A stretch of DNA of 64,000 nucleotides from Pseudomonas baetica (GCF_019733355.1 NZ_JAIHLQ010000024.1:45876-109875); one strand, 5' to 3'. Counted from the first letter of the stretch, positions 8,150 through 16,352 are shown. Numbers and translations are program-made. Notes: a model not told the origin generated them from the letters alone.

Positions 8150-9157
8150 ATGGCTCTCAGTAAAGAAGTGCCGGAGTTTGACATCGACGATGAGGTTCTC
8201 CTTATGGAAACCGTCATTGATTCGGATTCGATGTCGAATGATGAAGGGGCTGCTCCACCTTCCGTTCGTTCCAAATCCAAACACTCCGCTTCACTTAAAC
8301 AACACAAGTACATCGACTACACGCGGGCACTCGATGCCACGCAGTTGTATCTCAACGAAATCGGCTTTTCCCCATTGCTCTCCCCGGAGGAAGAAGTTCA
8401 TTTTGCGCGCTTGTCGCAGAGTGGCGATCCGGCCGGGCGTAAGCGCATGATTGAAAGTAACCTGCGGCTGGTGGTCAAAATCGCCCGGCGTTACGTCAAT
8501 CGGGGGCTGTCACTGCTGGATCTGATCGAAGAGGGCAACCTCGGGCTCATCCGGGCGGTGGAAAAGTTCGATCCCGAGCGCGGCTTCCGCTTCTCGACCT
8601 ACGCGACCTGGTGGATTCGTCAGACCATCGAGCGCGCAATCATGAATCAGACCCGGACCATCCGGTTACCGATTCACGTGGTCAAGGAGCTCAATGTGTA
8701 CCTGCGGGCTGCACGGGAGCTGACGCAAAAACTCGATCACGAACCCTCACCCGAAGAAATCGCCAACCTGCTGGAAAAACCGGTAGGTGAGGTCAAGCGT
8801 ATGCTGGGCCTGAATGAACGGGTTTCTTCGGTCGACGTCTCGCTGGGTCCGGATTCGGATAAAACCCTGCTCGACACCCTCACTGATGATCGTCCAACCG
8901 ATCCATGCGAACTGCTGCAGGATGACGACCTGTCACAGAGCATCGATCAGTGGCTGTCTGAGTTGACCGACAAGCAGCGTGAGGTGGTCATTCGCCGCTT
9001 CGGCCTGCGCGGCCACGAAAGCAGCACGCTGGAAGATGTAGGCCTGGAGATCGGCCTGACCCGGGAGCGTGTCAGGCAAATTCAGGTGGAAGGCCTCAAA
9101 CGCCTTCGCGAAATCCTTGAAAAGAATGGTCTGTCGAGCGAATCGCTGTTCCAGTAA
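8150..9157 (+). CDS. rpoS: RNA polymerase sigma factor RpoS
   Basis: A 335-residue sigma-70 family factor for stationary phase and general stress. Region 2 is plain in LLDLIEEGNLGLIRAVEKFD and FSTYATWWIRQTIERAIMNQ, and region 4 in LEDVGLEIGLTRERVRQIQV. The start follows AAAGGACT. It sits 106 bases after nlpD and in front of the rsmZ small RNA, which in Pseudomonas titrates RsmA and so belongs to the same lifestyle switch. Confidence 0.97.
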   Translation: MALSKEVPEFDIDDEVLLMETVIDSDSMSNDEGAAPPSVRSKSKHSASLKQHKYIDYTRALDATQLYLNEIGFSPLLSPEEEVHFARLSQSGDPAGRKRMIESNLRLVVKIARRYVNRGLSLLDLIEEGNLGLIRAVEKFDPERGFRFSTYATWWIRQTIERAIMNQTRTIRLPIHVVKELNVYLRAARELTQKLDHEPSPEEIANLLEKPVGEVKRMLGLNERVSSVDVSLGPDSDKTLLDTLTDDRPTDPCELLQDDDLSQSIDQWLSELTDKQREVVIRRFGLRGHESSTLEDVGLEIGLTRERVRQIQVEGLKRLREILEKNGLSSESLFQ

Positions 9158-9180
9158 GCCACTCAATAGACCGCCCGCGA

Positions 9181-9208
9181 AAAGCCCCGACTGGTTCGGG
9201 GCTTTTTG
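9181..9208 (+). terminator. rpoS intrinsic terminator
   Basis: AAAAGCCCC and GGGGCTTTTT flank an 8-9-base loop, with a T-run, 23 bases after the rpoS stop. Confidence 0.85.
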
Positions 9209-9254
9209 TTTTGTGGATTAACACGGGGCTACTCGGCTCGATGTAGTCTCCTGT

Positions 9255-9272
9255 TGTAAGTCATTTCTTACT
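9255..9272 (+). promoter_or_regulatory. GacA upstream activating sequence of rsmZ
   Basis: TGTAAG-N6-CTTACT matches the GacA-binding consensus TGTAAG-N6-CTTACA at all but the last base. It lies about 175-190 bases before the proposed rsmZ start, the distance described for rsmZ in other pseudomonads. Confidence 0.85.
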
Positions 9273-9408
9273 GTTTCGTAAGTGTTCGCTATTTTTACAC
9301 GGCAGAAGAAGTCGATTGAGCGAGCCTGTGTTTTTTAACTTCATGATTAATAAGGTTATTTTCTAGTATGAAGTGCTTGTGACAGCCCGTTTCAGCGTCC
9401 AGAGGCAA

Positions 9409-9436
9409 TTGCTCTTGGCAGGGAACTCTTTAGTAT
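9409..9436 (+). promoter_or_regulatory. rsmZ core promoter
   Basis: TTGCTC (9409-9414), a 16-base spacer and TAGTAT (9431-9436) form a sigma-70 type promoter, eight bases before the proposed RNA start. Confidence 0.6.
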
Positions 9437-9444
9437 CTGGGTTG

Positions 9445-9574
9445 TGTCGACGGACAGACACGCCCTTCAAGGATGAGGGGAACGGACATCGCAGGAAGCG
9501 ATTCATCAGGACGATGAAAAGGAACACAGGGAATAGGGAAAAAATGTGGGCGGGTCAAACCGCCCCTTTTTTTT
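9445..9574 (+). ncRNA. rsmZ: RsmZ regulatory small RNA
   Basis: About 130 nt between rpoS and fdxA, the conserved site of rsmZ. It has at least six exposed-type GGA motifs (in ACGGACAG, AAGGATGA, ACGGACAT, CAGGAAG, CAGGACG, AAGGAAC), the signature that sequesters RsmA/CsrA-family proteins. It ends in a strong intrinsic terminator, GGGCGGG-TCAAA-CCGCCC followed by eight T (9567-9574). The UAS at 9255 and the promoter at 9409 place it under GacS/GacA control. The 5' end is estimated from the promoter and may be off by a few bases. Confidence 0.93.
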
Positions 9575-9603
9575 GCCTGTAAAAAGGCAAACCCCGGAAA
9601 AGC

Positions 9604-9628
9604 AAAAAGGCCCGCAAGGGGCCTTTTT
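9604..9628. terminator. Bidirectional terminator between rsmZ and fdxA
   Basis: AAAAAGGCCC-GCAAG-GGGCCTTTTT is a near-perfect palindrome with A and T tails on both sides. It lies 17 bases beyond the end of fdxA on the minus strand and can also stop residual rsmZ transcription. Confidence 0.8.
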
Positions 9629-9645
9629 ATCGAGCGCGTGACAGA

Positions 9646-9969
9646 TCAGCGTTCGAGGTCTTTGATCTTGCCTTTGACGCCATCCCACTCTTCGGCATCC
9701 GGCATCGATTCTTTCTTCTCGGTGATGTTCGGCCAGATTTCAGCCAAGTCAACGTTCAGTTGAATGAACTCCTGCATCTCTTCCGGAACTTCGTCCTCGG
9801 AGAAAATGGCCACGGCCGGGCATTCTGGTTCGCACAGAGCGCAGTCGATGCACTCGTCCGGGTGAATCACCAGGAAGTTCGGGCCTTCGTAAAAGCAGTC
9901 CACCGGACACACTTCTACGCAGTCGGTGTACTTGCACTTGATGCAGTTGTCGGTGACGACGAAGGTCAT
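9646..9969 (-). CDS. fdxA: 7Fe ferredoxin FdxA
   Basis: A 107-residue ferredoxin carrying one [3Fe-4S] and one [4Fe-4S] cluster: the N-terminal half has CIKCKYTDCVEVCPVDCF and a second Cys set is CIDCALCEPECP. The start MTFVVTDNCIKC was chosen because it is the family start and has AGGAGAA upstream; the same frame is open 14 codons further. It sits between rsmZ and mutS as in other pseudomonads. Confidence 0.95.
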   Translation of the reverse strand: MTFVVTDNCIKCKYTDCVEVCPVDCFYEGPNFLVIHPDECIDCALCEPECPAVAIFSEDEVPEEMQEFIQLNVDLAEIWPNITEKKESMPDAEEWDGVKGKIKDLER

Positions 9970-10132
9970 TTCTAATTTTCTCCTCAGGCGGCGGCAGCGT
10001 TGCCCCTTCACGGTAGGGGGCGCCAGGTTCGGGAGCGATGTCTGCCAGCCAGGCTATTAGCCAGCAGCATCCCAAACCGCGCGAGATTCTACCAGCTTGA
10101 AGCCGTTTGCGTTATATCCGCTTCTTTAGTGC

Positions 10133-12715
10133 TTAGATCCGGTTCTTCAGTGCATATAACATTTCGAGCGCCCGACGCGGGGTCAGGTCATCCAGATCCA
10201 GTTTAGCCAACTCATCCAGTACCGGATGCGGCAGGCTGGCGAACATGTCACTTTGCTGTGGCGTCGCCGGTTTGCCCTTGGCCGCAGGTTTCGGCGCTTC
10301 ATGTGGCAAAGCCGTGTCTTCCAGGCGGCTCAAATGTTCACGGGCACGTACGATCACTTCGCTTGGCACGCCGGCCAGTTGTGCAACCGCCAAGCCATAG
10401 CTCTGGCTGGCAGGTCCAGGCAGGACGTGGTGCAGGAACACGATGCGTTCGTTGTGCTCGGTGGCGTTGAGATGCACATTCGCTACCAGTGGCTCAGCTT
10501 CAGGTAAAACGGTCAGTTCGAAATAGTGCGTAGCGAACAACGTATAGGCGCGTAGATGCGCCAAACGCTCGGCCGCCGCCCACGCCAGCGACAGACCGTC
10601 GAAGGTGCTGGTGCCGCGACCGACTTCGTCCATCAGCACCAGGCTGCGCTCGGTGGCGTTATGCAAGATGTTGGCGGTTTCGCTCATTTCCACCATGAAG
10701 GTCGAACGGCCACCGGCCAGGTCATCACTCGAACCGATCCGGGTGAAGATCCGGTCGACCAGTGACAATTCGCAGCTGGCTGCCGGTACGAAGCTGCCGA
10801 TATGCGCCAGCAGCACGATCAATGCGGTTTGGCGCATGTAGGTGGATTTACCGCCCATGTTCGGGCCAGTGATCACCAGCATGCGCGTGTTGTCATCCAG
10901 GCTCAGATCGTTGGCCACGAACGGCGTGGTCAGCACTTGCTCGACCACCGGGTGACGACCCTGAGTGATGCGCATGCATGGCTCGCTGACGAAACGCGGG
11001 CAGTTCAGGTCAAGGTTCAGCGCACGTTCGGCGAGGTTGCTCAGCACGTCCAGTTCGGCTAGCGCACCGGCGGTGTCCTGCAACGGGGGCAACTGGCTGA
11101 TCAGATCTTCCAGCAGCGCTTCGTAGAGCATCTTTTCGCGGGCCAGGGCACGGCTCTTGGCCGACAGCGCCTTGTCTTCGAACTCTTTCAGTTCCGGCGT
11201 GATGAAGCGTTCGGCGCCCTTGAGTGTCTGGCGGCGAATGTAGTCCGCCGGGGCCGATTCTGCCTGTTTGCTCGGCAACTCGATGAAGTAGCCGTGAATG
11301 CGGTTGTAGCCGACTTTCAGGTGGGAAAGACCGGTGCGGGCTTTCTCCCGCGCTTCCAGATCGATCAGGAACTGGCCGGCGTTTTCACTCAACGACTGCA
11401 GTTCGTCGAGTTCGTTGTCGTAACCGGTTTTCAATACGCCGCCGTCACGGATCACCGCAGGCGGGTTGTCGATAATGGCTTTTTCCAGCAGCGCCGCCAG
11501 TTCCGGGTAGGTGCTGGTGGTGGTGGCCAGACGTTGCAAGTGCGGCGCTTCCAGATCGGTCATTGCCACTTGCAGTTGCGGCAGTGCGCCGAGGGCATCA
11601 CGCAGCCGCGCGAGGTCACGTGGACGGGCATTGCGCAGACCGATCCGCGCAAGAATGCGCTCGATGTCGCCGATTTCCTTGAGCTGCGGTTGCAGCTTTT
11701 CGAAGCGGTAACCGTCGAGCAGGCAGGTGATCGAGGTCTGGCGCGCCAGCAATACAGTCAGATCGCGCAGCGGACGGTTCAACCAACGGGTCAGCAGGCG
11801 GCTGCCCATGGCGGTCTGGCAGCGATCGACCACCGATTGCAGAGTGTTGTCGCGTCCACCGGCCAGGTTGGTGTCGAGTTCCAGGTTGCGCCGGCTCGCG
11901 CCGTCCAGTACCACGGTGTCGTCGAGACGTTCGTGGCGCAGGCTGCGCAAGTGGGGCAGGGCGGTGCGTTGGGTTTCCTTGGCGTAGGCCAGCAGGCAAC
12001 CGGCAGCACCGATGGCCAGGGTCAGGTTTTCGCAGCCGAAGCCTTTCAGGTCCTGGGTGGAGAATTGCTGGCAGAGACTTTTCAGCGCCGAGTCTCGCTC
12101 GAAATCCCACGGCGCACGGCGACGCACGCCACGGCGTTTTTCCGCCGGCAGATCTTTCGGCCAATCGTCCGGGATCAACAGCTCAACCGGGTTGACCCGC
12201 TCCAGTTCCGCCAGCAGGTTCTCCCAGCCTTTGATCTCCAGCACGGTGAAGTTGCCACTGGTGATGTCCAGCACGGCCAGGCCGAACAAACGCTCGTCAC
12301 CCAATACCGCCGCAATCAGGTTGTCGCGGCGCTCATCGAGCAGCGCCTCGTCGCTGACCGTGCCCGGGGTGATGATCCGCACCACCTGACGTTCTACCGG
12401 GCCTTTACTGGTGGCCGGGTCGCCAACCTGCTCGCAGATCACCACTGACTCGCCGAGCTTGACCAGTTTCGCCAGATAACCTTCCGCCGCGTGATAAGGA
12501 ATCCCGCACATCGGAATAGCCTGTCCGGCCGACTGCCCGCGCGCGGTCAGGGTGATGTCCAGCAACTTGGCGGCCTTCTTCGCGTCTTCGTAGAAGATCT
12601 CGTAGAAGTCGCCCATGCGATAGAACATCAACTGATCCGGGTGCTGGTTCTTCAGGCGCCAGTATTGCTGCATCATCGGGGTGTGGGAGGACAGGTCGGA
12701 GACGGCTTTATTCAT
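10133..12715 (-). CDS. mutS: DNA mismatch repair protein MutS
   Basis: An 860-residue MutS that recognises mismatches and small loops. The mismatch-contacting Phe and Glu lie in FYRMGDFYEIFYEDA near residue 40; the Walker A motif GPNMGGKSTYMRQ and DEVGRGTSTFDG are in the C-terminal ATPase. The start MNKAVSDLSSHTPMMQQYW was preferred over one 16 codons upstream, which would add non-family residues. mutS marks the left border of the tailocin insertion hot spot known in Pseudomonas between mutS and cinA. Confidence 0.97.
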   Translation of the reverse strand: MNKAVSDLSSHTPMMQQYWRLKNQHPDQLMFYRMGDFYEIFYEDAKKAAKLLDITLTARGQSAGQAIPMCGIPYHAAEGYLAKLVKLGESVVICEQVGDPATSKGPVERQVVRIITPGTVSDEALLDERRDNLIAAVLGDERLFGLAVLDITSGNFTVLEIKGWENLLAELERVNPVELLIPDDWPKDLPAEKRRGVRRRAPWDFERDSALKSLCQQFSTQDLKGFGCENLTLAIGAAGCLLAYAKETQRTALPHLRSLRHERLDDTVVLDGASRRNLELDTNLAGGRDNTLQSVVDRCQTAMGSRLLTRWLNRPLRDLTVLLARQTSITCLLDGYRFEKLQPQLKEIGDIERILARIGLRNARPRDLARLRDALGALPQLQVAMTDLEAPHLQRLATTTSTYPELAALLEKAIIDNPPAVIRDGGVLKTGYDNELDELQSLSENAGQFLIDLEAREKARTGLSHLKVGYNRIHGYFIELPSKQAESAPADYIRRQTLKGAERFITPELKEFEDKALSAKSRALAREKMLYEALLEDLISQLPPLQDTAGALAELDVLSNLAERALNLDLNCPRFVSEPCMRITQGRHPVVEQVLTTPFVANDLSLDDNTRMLVITGPNMGGKSTYMRQTALIVLLAHIGSFVPAASCELSLVDRIFTRIGSSDDLAGGRSTFMVEMSETANILHNATERSLVLMDEVGRGTSTFDGLSLAWAAAERLAHLRAYTLFATHYFELTVLPEAEPLVANVHLNATEHNERIVFLHHVLPGPASQSYGLAVAQLAGVPSEVIVRAREHLSRLEDTALPHEAPKPAAKGKPATPQQSDMFASLPHPVLDELAKLDLDDLTPRRALEMLYALKNRI

Positions 12716-12873
12716 CGGATTGTCAGGCAACTCGTTCAAAGGTGTAGGGCAAAAGCGAGGCATCCGCCGGGCTTTTGCGCGATGGGCGCAAGGTTACCAT
12801 GGGCAGTCTGCCCGACGCAGGCATGACGGCTCGCTGGCACTTTTCTAATCCATGCGTGGTTTATGCATGAATT

Positions 12874-12887
12874 ATGCAAAACAGCAT
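12874..12887. promoter_or_regulatory. Putative repressor operator before the repressor gene
   Basis: A perfect ATGC-AAAACA-GCAT, the same inverted repeat found three times at the tailocin promoter (15339-15406). A one-mismatch copy, ATGC-AAAAAC-GCAA (12924-12937), overlaps the possible start codon, and two further TTATGC half-sites are at 12861 and 12922. The layout fits autoregulation by the adjacent repressor; binding is inferred. Confidence 0.6.
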
Positions 12888-12914
12888 TTGTCTTCACGAA
12901 AAACTTCAAGCACT

Positions 12915-13658
12915 ATGCGCGTTATGCAAAAACGCAACGTATCCTCCGTCTTAAGAGCACTGCTCGACCAGCACGGGATCTCCCCTACGGAGCTCCACCG
13001 TCGCACCGGCGTGCCTCAATCCACTCTCTCGCGGATTCTCAGCGGGAAGATCGTCGATCCTTCGGATAAACACATCTCGAAGATCGCCGAGTACTTCAAT
13101 GTAAGCACCGATCAGTTGCGCGGGCGCGCGGATGTTGCGCCGTCGGCCGGTGTCGCGCGTGGTGACGTGCATGCGGAACTCAAGGACATAATGCTGTGGG
13201 ACGACGACACCCCTGTCGATGATGACGAGGTGTCGGTGCCCTTCCTTCGTGAGGTTGAATTGGCAGCAGGATCAGGAAGATTCGTCATCGAAGAGAGCGA
13301 GCGCTCTAGCCTGCGCTTCGGCAAGCGCAGCCTGCGCCATAACGGCGTGCAATTCGATCAGGCCAAGTGCGTGACGGTGCGTGGCAACAGCATGTTACCG
13401 GTGCTGCGTGACGGCGCCACGGTCGGCGTGAACGCGGGCAAGTGCGGTATTGGCGACATCATCGATGGCGATCTCTATGCAATCAACCACAACGGCCAGT
13501 TGCGGGTGAAGCAACTCTATCGGCTGCCTACCGGTATCCGCCTGCGCAGCTTCAATCGCGACGAACATCCGGACGAGGACTACACCTTCCAGGAAATCCA
13601 GGAAGAGCAGATCGTCATCCTCGGTCACGTCTTCTGGTGGGGCATGTACGCCCGCTAA
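12915..13658 (+). CDS. LexA/CI-type self-cleaving repressor (PrtR-like)
   Basis: A transcriptional repressor with an N-terminal helix-turn-helix (GVPQSTLSRILSGKIVDPSD) and a C-terminal S24 peptidase fold. The expected cleavage bond is the Ala-Gly in VELAAGSGR; the catalytic Ser is in RGNSMLPVL (about residue 159 from this start) and the Lys in GQLRVKQLYR. RecA filaments should trigger self-cleavage and relieve repression during the SOS response. The start is uncertain: 12915 (MRVMQKRN), 12924 (MQKRN) and 12852 are in frame and none has a strong ribosome site. In Pseudomonas, regulators of this type sit beside mutS and control the tailocin genes. No PrtN-type activator gene is seen, so control may be direct. 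Confidence 0.9.
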   Translation: MRVMQKRNVSSVLRALLDQHGISPTELHRRTGVPQSTLSRILSGKIVDPSDKHISKIAEYFNVSTDQLRGRADVAPSAGVARGDVHAELKDIMLWDDDTPVDDDEVSVPFLREVELAAGSGRFVIEESERSSLRFGKRSLRHNGVQFDQAKCVTVRGNSMLPVLRDGATVGVNAGKCGIGDIIDGDLYAINHNGQLRVKQLYRLPTGIRLRSFNRDEHPDEDYTFQEIQEEQIVILGHVFWWGMYAR

Positions 13659-13674
13659 GCAGACCAATGAAATA

Positions 13675-13702
13675 AAAAAACCGCCCTTTTGGCGGTTTTT
13701 TA
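13675..13702 (+). terminator. Terminator of the repressor gene
   Basis: AAAAAAACCGCC-CTTTT-GGCGGTTTTTT, a compact hairpin with T-run 17 bases after the repressor stop. Confidence 0.85.
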
Positions 13703-13960
13703 TGTTTAGAAATCCTCGACCTTATTTATGACAGGTGCATCAACTCAGCTGAGCCTTAGTGGCTGGCTTTCTCCCGGGTAAATCCAGCCTCAGACAATCT
13801 GCTGCTTGCAAAAGCGGCTGATGGGAAGAGCGTTTTTTATGAAGTGATCTGCGGTCGGAAATCAGCCCCGTCCTCTTCAGCTATCGTCTGCTAAAAAAGC
13901 CAAATTCAACAAGAGTCGCCGTAGAATCTTGAAGATCTACGGCAACCAATTACAACGTTA
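13703..13960. other. Intergenic stretch, no gene seen
   Basis: No plausible coding frame, repeat or terminator was recognised here. The sequence becomes more AT-rich toward the acyltransferase gene, marking the edge of a probable insertion. Confidence 0.5.
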
Positions 13961-15058
13961 TTAATGTGACGCTGGTGTACGGCGTTGGCGAGTCAGGTTA
14001 GATAGATCGACGCGTCGAACCTGATTTATAACGGGGCGTGCCAACTTGATTCCCCATATTTCGATAGTTTTGTGCATGACGTAACAGGACAAGAACAGCA
14101 TAACTGTAATTGCAAATTTCTCCCATGTCTCTGGAAGTCCGATAGCCTTTAACATCATCGCGAAGTAATCCCAGATCCAATTGTGGAACAGATAAACCGA
14201 ATACGTTAGATCAGACATTAATCGAAGTACTTTGCTATCCTGCAAGTGTGCGCGGAAGAGCAAGGCGCTCAAGAAAATCAGCAGTGCGTACGTTGCATAA
14301 TGGCTAGCTCCCCAATATGGGTGGCTAGAAGCTATCGAACTCATGGACATATAGAACATCGCCCCGCTTGCCAGTGTACATATTGCTCTGGAAGCTAATC
14401 GCCGCTCTGCTAGATAAAGAAGCGAGCCGATGAACAAAAATGGAGCATAAGCATTTACATAGCCAAATGAAAACACTCCCCAGCTTGGGAAAGCCGGAGA
14501 TTTGTAAAGTGCGTATACCGCCAAAACAAAAATGGGCGGGAGCAGCTTTGGAATGCTTAAAATCCTGGTTGCCTTCATCACGTACATGAAAAGATAGAAC
14601 ATGATTTCAATGCGCAAGGTCCATTCTACGCCGGCCAGCGCTGGGTCCATATTATAGAAATCGCCAATAAGAAGTGCACGCTTGATCAGAAGACTGATGG
14701 CTGGTATGTCTCCGCCGTGGACGTAATGCCGTAGTACTACCTCTAGGAGAATCGCAGTCACATACAGTGGATATATTCTAAATATGCGTTTTATTAGAAA
14801 TTCAGTCGCAACTTCTTTTTGCAGTACGTGGGTGATGATATACCCGGAGGTCAAAAAGAAAACGACGACCCCTGCAGCCCCACCCAGGCAGAGAGGCATA
14901 AGAGCTTCTGCAATGACTCGTATAGTTAAATGCAGGGTTCCGTCATTGGCCGTATCTACAAGGATGCCAAAAAGCTTATGACCTACAAGCACACTTATGA
15001 AAGCAAATACGCGCATGTAATCGAGAAAAACGATTCGACCTTTGGTTGAATCGGACAT
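13961..15058 (-). CDS. Acyltransferase 3 family membrane protein
   Basis: A 365-residue polytopic membrane protein of the acyltransferase-3 family, which transfers acetyl or other acyl groups to extracytoplasmic sugars such as O-antigen or exopolysaccharide. The family motif R-x10-H is present in the first segment (FLDYMRVFAFISVLVGH), followed by FLTSGYIITHVL and RIFRIYPLYV. Around ten hydrophobic segments can be read. It is transcribed against the tailocin genes and is visibly AT-richer than its neighbours, so it was probably acquired separately. Its position in the tailocin locus suggests a role in changing the cell's own surface sugars, possibly for immunity to its own particles; this is inference. 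Confidence 0.85.
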   Translation of the reverse strand: MSDSTKGRIVFLDYMRVFAFISVLVGHKLFGILVDTANDGTLHLTIRVIAEALMPLCLGGAAGVVVFFLTSGYIITHVLQKEVATEFLIKRIFRIYPLYVTAILLEVVLRHYVHGGDIPAISLLIKRALLIGDFYNMDPALAGVEWTLRIEIMFYLFMYVMKATRILSIPKLLPPIFVLAVYALYKSPAFPSWGVFSFGYVNAYAPFLFIGSLLYLAERRLASRAICTLASGAMFYMSMSSIASSHPYWGASHYATYALLIFLSALLFRAHLQDSKVLRLMSDLTYSVYLFHNWIWDYFAMMLKAIGLPETWEKFAITVMLFLSCYVMHKTIEIWGIKLARPVINQVRRVDLSNLTRQRRTPASH

Positions 15059-15270
15059 GGTTGCATCCTTGTTTAATTTTGTAGTTTACGGAGCGCTTTC
15101 AATCGTGCGACGCGCAGGGATGCGCGATCATACAGGGATGCGGTTCATTTATCGATATGGGTCTCAGACCGTATATGTCTGGAGGACGTTAGACCTGAGC
15201 GTGGCATCGTATCTGCCAAAGGGAAAACCTCATGCTCGATACGCCCGTTGATCTGATCGCCTTCACATGA
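15059..15270. other. Upstream region of the acyltransferase gene
   Basis: About 210 bases without a convincing gene. It should hold the minus-strand promoter for the acyltransferase. A short imperfect dyad around GTCTCAGACC and CTGGAGGACG (15162-15190) is visible, with no assigned role. Confidence 0.4.
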
Positions 15271-15273
15271 AGC

Positions 15274-15296
15274 CCGCCTCCTCGGCGGTTTTTTTT
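15274..15296 (+). terminator. Terminator before the tailocin promoter
   Basis: CCGCC-TCCTC-GGCGG followed by eight T. It insulates the tailocin promoter from upstream plus-strand transcription. Confidence 0.75.
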
Positions 15297-15338
15297 CGCC
15301 TGCAGAACTCCCCCAAAGCCTTTGCAGACGGGCCGCTC

Positions 15339-15411
15339 ATGCATCAACGCATTTCTAGCGCATAAATAAATGCATTTACGCATTGACTGGGTATGCGTTC
15401 GTGCATATTAT
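15339..15411 (+). promoter_or_regulatory. Tailocin promoter with three operator-like inverted repeats
   Basis: TTGACT (15383-15388), a 17-base spacer and TATTAT (15406-15411) make a strong sigma-70 promoter. Three perfect ATGC-N6-GCAT inverted repeats lie at 15339-15352, 15370-15383 and 15393-15406. The second touches the -35 box and the third fills the spacer and touches the -10 box. A complementary-order GCAT-N6-ATGC is at 15360-15373. The same repeat stands before the repressor gene, so this is probably where the LexA-like repressor shuts the operon off. Confidence 0.75.
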
Positions 15412-15418
15412 TGCCACC

Positions 15419-15774
15419 AAGCCGCTCGACAAAGCGGCTGGAAACGAAAGCTCTTTAGTTCCACAAGAACAGGCAGCGATGAACCGGCCTCAACGGTTCA
15501 GAGGGTTGGCAACTGACCCGGGTGTGCAGCGTAAAGCACCAGAAGCAGTTATCCGGCGGGCAGGGACCGCGGTCGGAAAAACAATTTGAACGGACTCGTA
15601 CCGCGCCAGTAGCGCCGAAAAGTCAGCTTCCTTCATGGGCATAGGATTTGAAGGAAGGCGAAGGAGCGCATTACTGAAAAGCCCGGCGGACTGCCGGGCT
15701 TTTTGGAATGCCTGCCCCGATGCAGACAGATAAATCTATGCCGCGAAACCGGCGATCAAATAAGGATGTTAGCA
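15419..15774 (+). other. Long untranslated leader of the tailocin operon
   Basis: About 355 bases separate the promoter from the first clear gene. The stretch holds short self-complementary segments (for example AAGCCGCTCGAC with AAAGCGGCT at 15420-15441) and one small frame, ATG 15479 to 15589 (36 codons, MNRPQRFRGLATDPGVQRKA onward), without a good ribosome site. A complete terminator-like hairpin (15677-15704) lies before the first gene, so transcription must pass it to express anything. A role in antitermination is possible but unproven. Confidence 0.45.
15666..15714 (+). repeat. Terminator-bearing direct repeat, copy 1
   Basis: GCGCATTACTGAAAAGCCCG onward to GGAATGCCTG. The core AAAAGCCCGGC-GGACT-GCCGGGCTTTTT is a perfect bidirectional hairpin. 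Copies 2 and 3 lie at 16219 and 16845. Confidence 0.85.
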
Positions 15775-16200
15775 ATGAGTTTGAAAAAATATGCACGCGT
15801 AGTGAATGGCAAAGTCGACAACATCTTCGAAACGGTCAATCTGATCACCGAAGAGTTTCCCAGCGACCAAGTGTGGGTCGACGTTACCGCTACCGCCGCT
15901 GGCCAGGTTGACTACGGCCACAACGCGGTCAACACCGACGGCGTCTGGTCTTTCGCCCCCGAGTTCCCTTGGGGCCAATCTGTGTTGGGTGAACAACTGC
16001 GCAATGAAAAAACGCGTCGGTTCGACAATTTAATCACCCGTGTCGTGTCTGCCGGGCTGCAATACAAAGTTGATCTGGGCATTGCCACTACTGCGGAGCA
16101 GCTGTATCTGAGCGCGTTCAAGGAGTACTGCGTGGCTTTCACTCAGGTCAATAAACAGCCTGATTTTCCGGTGACCATCGTTTGGCCAGAGTTGCCGTAA
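15775..16200 (+). CDS. Orphan tail-fibre-assembly-like protein A
   Basis: A 141-residue protein starting MSLKKYARVVNGKVDN behind TAAGGATG. The N-terminal half resembles the short sheet-like start of phage tail-fibre assembly chaperones (compare MARYARVENGVAVELI in the product at 43993), and the C-terminal part (LGIATTAEQ, FKEYCVAFTQVNKQPDFP) matches the end of such chaperones. No fibre gene is next to it. It lies between copies 1 and 2 of a terminator-bearing repeat. It may assist a fibre encoded elsewhere in the locus, or be a relic of an exchanged fibre cassette. Confidence 0.7.
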   Translation: MSLKKYARVVNGKVDNIFETVNLITEEFPSDQVWVDVTATAAGQVDYGHNAVNTDGVWSFAPEFPWGQSVLGEQLRNEKTRRFDNLITRVVSAGLQYKVDLGIATTAEQLYLSAFKEYCVAFTQVNKQPDFPVTIVWPELP

Positions 16201-16218
16201 GTCGCGAGAGTTAATTAA

Positions 16219-16262
16219 TTATTGAAAAGCCCGGTCAATTGCCGGGCTTTTTGGAATGCCTG
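16219..16262 (+). repeat. Terminator-bearing direct repeat, copy 2
   Basis: TATTGAAAAGCCCGGTCAAT onward to GGAATGCCTG, with the same hairpin and flanks as copy 1 and a changed loop. It lies directly after gene A. Confidence 0.85.
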
Positions 16263-16352
16263 CTTGGAGCTCTCATCGCGCCGTGGATCCTTGAGCTGAA
16301 CGACAGGTTTGCACAAAACAATGCAGTGCCTGAACTTTATAAGGAGTTGAAA

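Noticed and set aside
11294..12448. A 384-codon plus-strand frame opposite mutS
   Set aside because: Antisense shadow of a highly conserved gene, without domain content.
15383..15589. A 68-residue protein starting within the tailocin promoter
   Set aside because: Its first codon lies in the -35 box, so it could not be translated from this promoter; only the internal ATG at 15479 is conceivable.
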